Part shown: piece by piece, positions 49,478 to 59,414 of the stretch
Layout: every line of letters starts with the position of its first letter
Position numbering within the stretch: position 1 is the stretch's first letter
NCBI RefSeq assembly: GCF_020085105.1
Contig: NC_058043.1
Location: forward strand, 17,660,167-17,724,166
DNA: 64,000 nucleotides
Reading direction: 5' to 3'
From: Siniperca chuatsi
Taxonomy: Eukaryota > Chordata > Actinopteri > Centrarchiformes > Sinipercidae
Program-made: the position numbers and the translations under genes
The notes under the pieces: model-generated
Told to the model about the DNA's origin: nothing
The model's database searches: none
What the model saw: the letters and a program-made list of their open reading frames with translations, nothing else

Positions 49478-50022
49478 CAGGGGTGGAGGGAGTACTACAA
49501 CTACTGCAGATGAAGTACTATTAACATGACTTTACTCAAGTAGAAGAAACATCACATGTATTGAAATCTACTCAAGTAAAAGTACAAAGGAAGATTATTC
49601 TAGGTAATAGGCACCGTGAAAGGGTCAGTGTGGCATCCTGATTGTAATTACTTGTGTTTTCTTTTTGAAAAAGTTTATCTCAAACTTCAATGGAATATCC
49701 ATCTGATGATGCCATGTGGTTTCCTTTTGACTTTCCAAGATTAAGTTAGGCAATATGTCAAATATCCGTAACACTTTAAGTGTCCTGGAAATAACTATGA
49801 GGCTTAAAGTTTCAAGTAACAAATGAACAATCAACAAATATTTACTTGGGTTTAAATGGGGCGGTTTTTGTTCTGAGGACATGCATTTGGAAATCAACTA
49901 ATGTCTAACTTCTTGGAAAATACTAGGGAATTAAGGACTCTTAAAATAAAGACTTCTCCAAATATCTAACAGAAACTACTTCAGAAATGAGAGTACTTGC
50001 AATTAGTTACTTTCCACCCCTG
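49478..50022. repeat. hAT-like MITE in tmcc2 upstream intron
   Basis: Begins CAGGGGTGGAGGGAGTAC and ends GTTACTTTCCACCCCTG, forming inverted ends. It is flanked by CAGGTAAT (49470-49477) and GTGGTAAT (50023-50030), 6 of 8 identical. The subterminal phrase ACTCAAGTAAAAGTAC links it to the CAGTGGTGG family. No transposase is present. It begins 32 bp upstream of the tmcc2 exon acceptor. Confidence 0.7.
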
Positions 50023-52035
50023 GTGGTAATGCCCATAACTGATTTGGTGGAGGCACCAGAGAGTACACAGAAAGGCCATCATGCATTAATTAGATGATAC
50101 ATAATTACACTGCTTCCTGCCCTGCACAGCCTCAGAAACTCAGCTTCAGTACAAACAAGTTACTTTAAAACACATTTCTTTTAAAAATGCGTTGGGTATA
50201 TTTGAGGAATAAGACGGTAAAAGCACATTTAAAACCATGAATGATGATGAAACGTTGGTGATAGTCTAATTAAAAATGCGGTGTCCATGCATGTAAATCT
50301 CTTCATATGTTGTTCTGGATCATGCTGTCTGATTCTGGCATCAACCTAAATGTCTGTCTGCCTTTAACTCTCTTTAAACAATGAGCCCTGTGCTGACACT
50401 TCATTGATGCATGAGTGGATCTCCCGGTCAGTACTCTATCTATATAGTGTAGCTTGGCAGATGGTGGTTAATGACCCCCTTCCTGACGTCAAAACAGTGT
50501 AATCAGACCCTGCAAACATGAACTCAGGCAGAGACATGACACCAAACATCTCATAGTGCTGCTCTAATTTGTCCAGATGGGAAGGTGCAAGGATTTATAT
50601 GCATTTTATTGGTGTGACAGTGTGAAATGAGCACAAGCTCCTCCTGCTATATGATAATACTAACTGTGCTACAGTGTTTTACACAAAGTAGGTTACAATC
50701 AAATTGTAATGGAGAGATAAAATAAAGATGACTGCAGTCACTGAGGGTTAATTATTTCCTGAGATGCTTATGCAGCAGCTAAGGCTCATACGTGGAGGCG
50801 ATGCAGTGTCCGGTGTTACATATGGGTGACAACAGACAACAAAATCAACACAGAGCAGATGCTCAAATCTAACGGTGTCTTTTTTTTTTCTTTTAAGGCA
50901 CACAGGGTGATTGTCCGGTGATGAATCAAAAGGGAGAGCGGAGAGCAGCGTGGCTGTGATGAGGATGGAGATGACAGATGTCTATAGCATAAAAACAAGA
51001 GGAGGGGGGCATGCCTGTGCCTTCCCTCACTCGGCAGGAGACGCACATGAAACACGCACTGTAACATGAGAGACGGCCGATGGATGTCAACAAGCGTGGA
51101 TGCGAACGCATGAGGATGAGACACAAGCAGCACAGCAATAAATTAAATTAGAAACGTTACCATACTGCTTTAATCCAATTTTTGCAGTGCCATTGCAAGT
51201 CTGTGTTCGAGGCCCATCCTCCTCCTCCTCCTCCCCCGAGCTCACCGAGGAGGAGCCCCCCTCCTCAAATATCTTCACCCTCAGCCGTTGTCTGGCTGAC
51301 TATCACCTCACTGGATCCTAATGCTCCATTGTTAATGCCATCGATATCTACAGCCTCCCACTCCCTCTCTCCCCCCCCTCTCTCTCTCTAATGCTCTGAT
51401 CTATTTCTCTCTCTCCCTCCTTTGTGTCATATGCTCCCTCCGCCTCCCTCTATTTCACTCGCCTACCTCTCTTTCCCGCTCTCTCTCTCTCTCTCTCTCT
51501 CTTTCAGTCTAAATGCAAATGCTAGCTGTCCTGCCCTATAATGGATGTGGGAGCTAAGGGACAGATGATGGAGGGAAATGGGCGGGGGGATGGGAGAGGT
51601 TAGCGCAGGCGTGCAGGTGCCTCTGTGCTGCTGAGGCCAGAGGAGAGGCACAGGGAGGGAGGGAACACGGCAGGGCTTGTGGCGGGTCCGCCATGGGCCT
51701 TTCATCCCCTAAACCCCCAATACAAACACATACACCCAGTGTGCGCTGATGTGGGGCTGCAGTGATGTGGAGCCAAAGTACACAGTGTCTGTCTGAGTAG
51801 TGACTCACTCTCTTAATTTGCCTTCTTCACAGAGGGAGAAAAAGTGTGGTGTTTGAGCTACTTAGGGCCAACTACATATCTCTCTCTGTGCTGGTATGTG
51901 TATGTCAGTGTGTGTCAGTGGAGGCATTACCCACTAAACTTACATGTAACAAAGCTGTCATCTCCCTCTTAGAAACAAACAAAAGCCTTCATCCACAGAG
52001 AGGGTGTGACACACAAACAAATCCAACTGCATGCA
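50023..52035 (-). other. tmcc2 upstream region, candidate 5' exon area
   Basis: No complete exon can be called. A GA/CT-rich tract (51205-51505) and a perfect CRE (TGACGTCA, 50484-50491) lie here, so an alternative tmcc2 promoter is plausible. On the minus strand one frame at about 51260-51350 reads DIDGINNGALGSSEVIVSQT, which looks protein-like but ends at a TGA without a clear donor. ORFs at 50816-51138 and 51463-51808 look low-complexity. Confidence 0.25.
51355..51505. repeat. Polypyrimidine (CT-rich) tract with (CT)n
   Basis: Almost pure C/T over long stretches, ending in a (CT)n run at about 51479-51502. It is simple sequence that could form triplex DNA. Confidence 0.75.
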
Positions 52036-52043
52036 CTCGAGTG

Positions 52044-52521
52044 CAGTGGTGGAAGAAGTATTCAGATGTTAGGTAAAAGTAGCAATACAACAGTGTGAAA
52101 ATAGTCATTATAAGTAAAAAAGTATGCATTCAAACATGTTCTTAAGTGAAAGTGCACAAGTATTATCAGCAACATGTGCTTAAAGTATCAAAAGTACTTG
52201 TTATGAAGACAAATGCCCTGTGTATTGCTATATCTATATACATTATAGGATTGGATTATTACTGATGCATTCGTGTGAAAGTATAGCATTTTACTGGTGT
52301 TGGCGCTTGAGCTAATTTGAACTACATTATGTACTGTTGGGTAGTTTAATCTATAACAATGTGTTACGTTTTTTTAAGATGATCATAAGTTTTGTATGTT
52401 AAGCTGCAAATAAATGTAAAAGTAAAGACTTCAGCCCCCAAAAATATTGTAGAAGTATAAAGTAGCACAAAGTGGAGTCGCTTGAGTTAAGTACAATGTA
52501 CTTAGTTATATTCCATCACTG
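52044..52521. repeat. CAGTGGTGG-type hAT-like MITE, complete
   Basis: Left end CAGTGGTGGAAGAAGTATTC, right end ATATTCCATCACTG. It is flanked by CTCGAGTG (52036-52043) and CTCAAGTG (52522-52529), 7 of 8 identical, the 8-bp target duplication expected of hAT elements. The interior carries ACTTAAGTA-type phrases and TAGTTTAATCTATAACAATG. There is no ORF. It is the best-preserved copy of its family in the window. Confidence 0.8.
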
Positions 52522-53085
52522 CTCAAGTGGATGTTTAAGAATAAAAAGCTTTCAATCAATACACCATAAATACACTGATGTAATGGTGTATTTAATATAT
52601 TATAATCTATTAGCGCATATTTATGAATGGCTTTCCATTGCCTGGAATATTATTATTTTATGCCACACCATGCCCACGATGAAGGCATTCTTTAAAGAGC
52701 ACGATAGGGGGCATCAGAGACTCTCCTGCTACCTTTAATGTTCTTCTGATCTGAAATAAAGTTGATCACAAAGAATCAAAACATCTGGCATATTCATCCA
52801 TTTAAAATACAATATTTCATTCACAATCAGTTACTCTGGGCAGCAGCTATCTGTTCAGTTTTTACACAGCTGCTGTACTTTCTGTGATTTGAAAACTTAG
52901 CAAGCCAAGTCGGCATGTTCTCCTTTACCGGCACGAGCTAGAGGTGCGTATCTGCAGGAGGAAGGAATGTTACACAAAACCATTACACTCACACCTGGGT
53001 GTTTCCCAGTAAACACACACTTAAGTACCAGTGGTACAGAGGTAAGTGAGGTTCACACTGTGGCCCCAACCCATAGACTAAATAC

Positions 53086-53299
53086 CAGTGGTGAAGAAAG
53101 TATTCAGACCTTTTACTTAAATAAATACAGGAATACCAACCTGCAAAAATATTCTTTTACAAATAAAAGTCCCGCATTGCAGTTCTAACCTATACCTCTA
53201 CTTAATATAGTTAGAATATTAAAAGTGTAAGTACTCATCATACATAAAGTTTGCCTACTTTTACTTGAGTAAAAGATCTGAATACTTCTTCTACCAATG
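53086..53299. repeat. Short CAGTGGTGG-type MITE
   Basis: CAGTGGTGAAGAAAGTATTC at the left and GAATACTTCTTCTACCAATG at the right form inverted ends extending about 30 bp. At 214 bp it lacks the family's middle. No clear target duplication is seen. Confidence 0.65.
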
Positions 53300-55130
53300 T
53301 TTAGCAAATATAAATAAATATGATATAAAAATTACACACAAAATTCACATTTTTATGTAACAACTGCATTTGGACATGATGTTTTCTTTTTTCCTTTGAA
53401 ATGGCTGACGCTTTTTATAAAGTGAGAAGCAGAAAAAAGGACTCCTGGTTATTTCACATTTTTATTCATCAGTTTTGATTGTCTTTGTCTCACACACACA
53501 CAAGCACACACTTGCATGAGAAAAGGATCAAACACAGTAAAGACCACAATAAAGCAAAACATTCACAAAAAATGTCATTTGAACATTTTATTGGAATTCT
53601 CATGATAATTACACAAAAACTAAATTAACACAAGGCATAGTATCGCACAATAAATAAGGATACATATTTTCATTTGTAGCTTTTAACATAAAACAATATG
53701 TAGGACCTGTGCACAAGCATCTACAAACAGAAGTGCATTCATCGTTTCAGGTAATGCTGTTTTTTTGCTTGGCTTCGTATTTGCAGCGGCAAACATTTCT
53801 AAACTGTCACTTCGTCAGGATTAGCATTACAGTGACCTTGTTTGACACGCATTCAGATTACCCATAGCAGCAGGGTTTGCCAACATAGACATAAATAAGT
53901 GCCATGAACAAACACACTTTTTGTTTTGAGGCAGATAACACATTGTCTTTTCTAATTGCACTATACTTCCAAATAAAAGAATAAAGCACTTAGCTTTAGC
54001 TTAGTATATAATACGTTTGCTTCTGAGAACACTTTCTTCTGATTGTCCTTTAATACCGAAACAAATGCGGCAAAGGCACTTGAAAGTGGGTGCTTCGTAT
54101 ACACCACCTATCAGATGTATGTGCAATACTGCAATGTTTTGTTTTTTTTACGATAATGCTACTTAACAGTGCTGTATTAAACTCTATAGATAAATCTCTG
54201 ATATATATCTAAATAAACCTAAATATAAGTGTTTTAAGCGTTCCAAAGACATGGTGCTACACTTCTAATCTACACTATCTGGTGCTGTCAGAGTCTGCAC
54301 AGGGCACTTGTGGAGATCTGCTTTGAAAATCGATTGACATACAGCAGATGGAAGGAACGGGAGAGGACATGATGGCACTTCTGTCATTAATAATCTAAGC
54401 AAAGCAACAGCATGTACAGGATATCAGAACTCTTCAAGCATTTTCCAATGAGTACATGATGGTAGAGAAAGTATAATAAATGTTTTGTGTAAAAAAAAAA
54501 AAAAAAAAAAGACTCCTAGCCCTCATGATACACATAAAGAAAAAACAATGTAGAAAAACAATAGTGGATTTGAACAAAGGCGCCAAAGGGCATCATCCAT
54601 TCTCTACCATTTTCAATCATTCTGCAGTTTTGTCACAGCCACTCCTTAATTTGAGACAGGATGATTCTAACCAACAAGACATCTGTTTCAAGTGCGTTCT
54701 GTAATTTGATCATCCATCCTATCTCCATACTGCAAGAGGTACAGAGTTTCTACAGTTCGCAGAGACGCGGCTGCTGCGTTTTCAGCACTGTGGAATGTAC
54801 AGTAGGAAATGTCAGTCAACACTTTGGCATCCCCATGATCCAAATGAGTATAAATCCACTGATTCGAGAGATTACCGTTAATCTTCTCTGCTCAAATGTC
54901 CCTTTCTTACCCCTGGGAAAAACACCAACCCCCTCACACTGAATACAGTACCCTAATTAACCTTATAGTAATGAAGTGTAGCTGAGGTCCCTTCTGTTGT
55001 CAGATGATTCACTGGGTACAAGACCCCTGATGAGTGACTGTGCAGAGTCTGTGCAGAGCGTAGTATTCCTGAGTGTAGTACTGTTTGTGTGGTTCTCTTG
55101 GCACCTTTGCGGTAAAACTGCACCGAAAAA
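53300..55130 (-). other. cdkn1a 3' UTR and downstream
   Basis: AT-rich sequence after the cdkn1a stop. A minus-strand AATAAA (TTTATT at 53587-53592) would give a 3' UTR of about 1.5 kb, in the usual size range for p21 genes. A plus-strand A20 tract at 54491-54510 reads as T20 in the transcript. No coding motif is present. Confidence 0.45.
54491..54510. repeat. A20 homopolymer
   Basis: Twenty consecutive A on the plus strand. No flanking duplication was noticed, so it is treated as simple sequence. Confidence 0.85.
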
Positions 55131-55699
55131 TCACTCGCCGGATTTGCGTGGCATCCAAACTACTCTTCTTTTAGTCTGATAGAAATCTGTTGGGATAAAG
55201 AACAGGAAGTTCAGCTCATGCGAATCCACATGACATTACAACTCTTCTCATTCACACTTATAGGATCTAAATCTGTACCTGTAATGTTTGTCTGTTTCCT
55301 CTTCAGCCCTGTAATCTCTCTTCTCTCTGGTGTTTTCTCCAGGTTTTCCAGGTTGAGTGCACATCTCTCTGGCGTACATGGGGTGTTCTCCTTTTCACTC
55401 TGAGGCGACCCCACCCTTCCTCCCTTGGGCGTAACTGCCCTCCGACCATCTGCCTGTCCCAGACCAAGCATACAGGACCTGTAGAGCAGCGGCACCTTGG
55501 CGCCTGGGATGCCCTCCCACTGGAAATTGCTGCTCTCCAGAGGCTTGTCCGAGATGAAGTCAAAGCCCCAGCGCTGCGAAGCCTCCTCTAGGTCTTTCCG
55601 CAGGGCAGCCTGGTACTCCGTCTGCAGCTCCTCCCGGTCGACTGGGCCGAACAGGTTTCGTCGAGCAGGGCCGCTCAGGATCCGCTGGTGAGCAGCCAT
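55131..55699 (-). CDS. cdkn1a: Cyclin-dependent kinase inhibitor 1A (p21-type)
   Basis: Two minus-strand coding exons, 55279-55699 and 55131-55186, join in phase to 158 aa (human p21 is 164). The CDI domain (about 12-70) has the cyclin-binding RRNLFGPVDREEL and the CDK-binding ASQRWGFDFISDKPLE. The C-terminus spells a PIP box, QTNITDFY (136-143), followed by QTKRRVVW, the PCNA-binding and nuclear-localisation end that marks p21 rather than p27 or p57. The intron splits the PIP box aspartate codon, as at the same place in mammalian CDKN1A. An acceptor (TTCCTGCAG) at about 55709 shows there is an upstream untranslated exon, also as in mammals. The protein inhibits G1 cyclin-CDK complexes and replication in the nucleus after p53 activation. 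Fish also have a related paralogue, cdkn1d, that I cannot fully exclude. Confidence 0.92.
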
Positions 55700-55810
55700 C
55701 GTTCTACACTGCAGGAAACACAGAAAAGACAACCGGTTAGTTGGAAAACCTGCTGCTGGACATCACCAATGATCAGCTGAGACAGTGATGGTGACCCTGT
55801 CATTCTCAGC

Positions 55811-55927
55811 AGGGCTGCTGCTAACTTTCATCTTCATTATCGATTAATCTGCAAATATGCAAAAACAATTAATCGATTATCTAAATAGCTGTCTTTTAAT
55901 TATCTGTTGATCGACTAATCGCAGCTG
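55811..55927. repeat. Short 'ATCGATTAATC' MITE copy
   Basis: GGGCTGCTGCTAAC at the left, GACTAATCGCAGCTGA at the right, with ATTATCGATTAATCTGC and ATTAATCGATTATC inside. It is an internally deleted copy about 110 bp upstream of the cdkn1a coding exon. Confidence 0.65.
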
Positions 55928-56168
55928 AATCTCGACACCAATCTAATTCTAAAATTAGGAAAAGTCATTCCAATCCATGTGAAAAATCAAGCCCAAGTTC
56001 AACAAAACATAAAACAGAAGTTATTTTTTACTGCCTCAATTTTAAAAGTAGAAATCAGGCTTACCATGTGTCTAATCGGTTTAAGTTTCCTCAGTGAAAA
56101 CAACAGAGCATCTCAGACTGGTGTTACTGCGGAGCTAGTTATAAGAAGGAGCAGCCAGTGACTCACTG

Positions 56169-56214
56169 GTACATGCCTGGACATAATCTCAGACAGACAT
56201 GTGAGGACAAGTTC
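56169..56214. promoter_or_regulatory. Candidate p53 response element of cdkn1a
   Basis: AGACATGTGA (56195-56204) and GGACAAGTTC (56205-56214) abut with no spacer. They match the RRRCWWGYYY half-site at 8 of 10 and 10 of 10 positions. A third half-site, GTACATGCCT (56169-56178), matches 9 of 10. It lies about 0.5 kb upstream of the cdkn1a ATG, a gene whose main regulator in vertebrates is p53. Binding is inferred. Confidence 0.5.
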
Positions 56215-58728
56215 TGGCAGAGGTTGTGCTCACTGCAGACACACAGAGTCACCACTAGGTGGCGGTGTCAGACCATCTACAGACAGGCAGCTCACCAGAA
56301 CAACTTTCAAACCTCAATGAGCAGCTGATCAGGAGTATTTCATTAATGGACATAGAAGATGTTACATTTATTATTAAATCAGTGCTTCCCATATCTTTAT
56401 ATTTGCACAGCACTCTCAAACTATTCCAAGTATAAGGGTTAAATGGTCATGGTCACTTTACTGTAAGAGCTACAGGAAGGAATCAGCTGTGTCTCGGGAG
56501 AATAATAAGTCATTATAGTCATCCGGGAAGGGCTGGGCAGGATTCCCATTTGAGGGAACAATCAAGAGAAACCCGTCCCAGCCCACCCTAATTATCGAGC
56601 TAAAGCACTTCAGGGGAGGAGAGGTCATTGTAATTAGAATAATGACAATATGGAAGACATTAATGAAGTTCAATGTCGCTGATTAAGTACAGAAACTGTT
56701 CCGGTTTTAAGCGGACGATGGGTTGACACAGGATACAAAGAAACGGATCAAACAGATGAATGAACCACGAGTCAGACTCACTAACTTCAGTTTGACTTGG
56801 ACTGACGGCTGATTTAAAGCCTATCTGACATTTAAAAAAGCTTTATAGCAAATATGGTCTTCAAAATGATCGCTGCCAAATTGTTTGATAAAAATATATA
56901 AATATGGATAGAAGTCTGGTACAACATGCCCTGTTGCATCACCTGACTTGGCTGCAGCCACAGAGAGCAGAGCCAGGCAAACTAGTCTGAGGCCATGTAA
57001 TGTGGCATTTTTCCAGGAACTGCGGCTCACTAATGTTCAGCTTAAAACAATGTAAGAAACAGAACACTGTATCACTTCCTGATTAACCAAAACACACCTG
57101 CATTTTACAAAGATTACCCATAAACTGCAACTTATTTAACTGAAAGTAGTCTATGTGTTAAAGAGTTGTGGCATTGAATGGAATGAATACTTTCCAAAAT
57201 ATAAATTTGACTGATGTTAAAATCCAGCGTTCAATTTGAGATCACACGAGAGAAACAAATACATTTTTTTATCTGTTCACCGTTAACTTTATTTGGTGTT
57301 TGAAAATGACACAGCTCACTTACTCATGAGGTAACAAATAGTAAATGGCAGCAGTTTACTAAATGGGAACTTTTAATACATTCACCATATTGTTAAGACT
57401 ATTTCACTTGCTAGAAACGACCAGAGACAGAGTGGATAATGATGAGCAGTCTGTTTTAATCACCCTTCCCCACCCACTGTTACATAACAGTGGGCCTGCA
57501 TGTCCCAAGGTCAGGTGGGGTGCCTTCACTAGAATCTAAAAAAACCTATGTTGGGTAAAGTGGTGCAGAAACATTTTGGGGAGCACTACTGTGAGACAAC
57601 ATGGTAACCCCCCAACCCAACCCCCCAACCCCAAACCCCAAACCCTCCCACCAGAGCGGGGCGGAGTGATTCAAGGCTGTGGCGGGAGAGCGAGTCATGC
57701 ATGAGGCAGCGGCTCGGGTTCGGCCAGCAGCAGAGACCCTGCCCAGTTTACTACAGGGCTCCACGTGAGGCTGGAGCTCGTGTCGACCAGTCAAACTGGG
57801 CTGTCACTGACTGGAGCCTGGCCGACCTCCCTCACCGTCACCTTTCACACTCATGTAAAAATAACTCCGTGACAAGACGCCTGCGTGAGTTTTGAGGATT
57901 GTTGGGTGAAGTTTTGAGTGAAACTGAAATCATTAGCGAAATGTAGATAGTATATAAATGACAGCAGAAACCCATATAACTTCAGGTCATATAGGTAGTG
58001 GAAGCTATTAGCCCTGTAAACATAATTTGTAGGTCTGAAAATATTAAAATAGACTACATATAGACCTAGATGTAGACTACATAGTATATATTACAGGCTA
58101 CACAGACATATAACCTAGACATCAGTTTTTAGAGTTGCTTAAAATCTAACAAAACACAAAATTAACCTAATAAAATAAACAAAACAAACAACAACAAAAA
58201 AACATTTCAAGCCTTAGTTCAGAGTCATTTAACTTACATTATCAGTCGGCTGCAGCCCAGTCCCGTTAAAATCCTTCTTATGTCAAACCTGTTGAATTAA
58301 GCTGCTGTTGATCTGCCGCCTCGTTGTTTTTTGATTGTGCACAGCAGCTCTGATGAGAAAAATGCCCGAGGCCGATGTTATTTAACCCAGCGCCTCGAAT
58401 GAATCAAATAGACTACAACTTCAGCGACAAAATAGCCCTCCTTAACAATGTCTCCAAGTATTCTCACAGACATAGACTTGGGCTACACTTTTATGAACTC
58501 CGGTGGGCGGGGACCCTCCGCTCCCGTGCAGAGGCGGGGTCTGCCGGCTCACACACGTGGATTTCGCCCGGTAAACACATGAGCGCACGTGAAGAGCTGG
58601 CTCTGTAGTAGACCGGAGAAAATTCCAACACAGGACGAGCCAGCGCGCTCTGCCTCCCAGTGCGCATGCTCGAGGACAGCGGTGGACCGTGCAGTATCCC
58701 GGATGTTTTACACGCGGATGATGCTGGA
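56215..58728. other. cdkn1a upstream region
   Basis: Probably includes the untranslated first exon and promoter of cdkn1a. A GC-rich patch at about 58495-58690 (GGTGGGCGGGGACC, GAGGCGGGGTCTG and CACGTG-like sites) is the best promoter candidate, but no donor can be chosen reliably. ORFs at 57546-57895 and 58375-58732 overlap these GC-rich patches and have no motif. Confidence 0.35.
57608..57652 (-). other. G-quadruplex-prone tract
   Basis: On the minus strand there are at least seven runs of three or more G separated by one to three T or A (GGGTTTGGGGTTTGGGG and onward). This fits the four-run G4 pattern. It lies 1.9 kb upstream of the cdkn1a start, on its sense strand. Confidence 0.65.
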
Positions 58729-58741
58729 TCATCTTGTTTAC

Positions 58742-58819
58742 TTTTTTTTTTTAATAAATCTTTATTGTTTCAACAACTTCAATACAAAAACACAAAAACA
58801 AAAGCACAACATAGATACT
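58742..58819 (-). mobile_element. Short retroposed 3' end with perfect 13-bp target duplication
   Basis: TCATCTTGTTTAC occurs on both sides (58729-58741 and 58820-58832), a perfect 13-bp duplication. Read on the minus strand, the 78-bp insert ends in CAATAAAG, ATTT and then a poly(A) run. That is the signature of a severely 5'-truncated LINE or other polyadenylated RNA copied by LINE machinery. The source family is not recognisable from so short a piece. The perfect duplication suggests recent insertion. Confidence 0.75.
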
Positions 58820-58905
58820 TCATCTTGTTTACCTCCTCCCATCTCAGTACAAGCACATTTTCAGTTTGTTTATTTAGAAAGCATTCGCATCTGTTACTTA
58901 ATTTA

Positions 58906-59414
58906 AAGTAACAGATGCAAAGTATTCACTCAAGTACTGTACTTAAGTGCACATTTTAGGTATTTATACTTTACTATTTTCATTTTGTTACTTTATACTT
59001 CTACTCCATTTCATTTGAAGGGGATATTTACTCCACTACATTTATCTGACAGCTATAATGTAAATTACTGGTTACTTTACAGATTAGGATTTCCCAGACA
59101 AAACTTATATTATATAAAATACGTTGAATTTTTATAGATCAATCTACCCTACCATATGTATAGTAGGTACAATTAGATCCATCTCAAACCTGCTACAATA
59201 TTAAACATACTTACTTAAATACGATACAATAATAAAATATATATAATTACGTATAACACAACCTGAAAGGGGCCACTTTGCATAACGATTAGTTTATACT
59301 TTTGATACTTTAAGTACATTTTGCTGGTGACACATCTGTACTTTTACTTAAGTAACATTTTTACATTGTGCTATTGCTACTTTTATGCAAGTAAACAAAC
59401 TTCTACCACCACTG
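58906..59414. repeat. CAGTGGTGG-type MITE, first of an inverted pair
   Basis: Family phrases in order: CTCAAGTACTGTACTTAAGT, ACTCCACTACATTTATCTGA, GAAAGGGGCCACTTTGCATA, ending TTCTACCACCACTG. The left terminus is eroded. Confidence 0.7.

Noticed and set aside
49625-49897. 90-aa ORF inside the 49478-50022 element as a transposase remnant
   Set aside because: Low-complexity, no hAT catalytic or zinc-finger motifs; the element is too short to be autonomous.
51087-51278. Acidic GGSSSVSSGEEEEEDG ORF as a tmcc2 first exon
   Set aside because: It comes from a GGA repeat, has no ATG, and its only donor (TATG|GTAACG) leaves the wrong phase for the next exon.
58375-58911. ORFs around 58.4-58.9 kb
   Set aside because: They cross GC-rich promoter-like DNA and the poly(A) retroposon; no motif or splice support.
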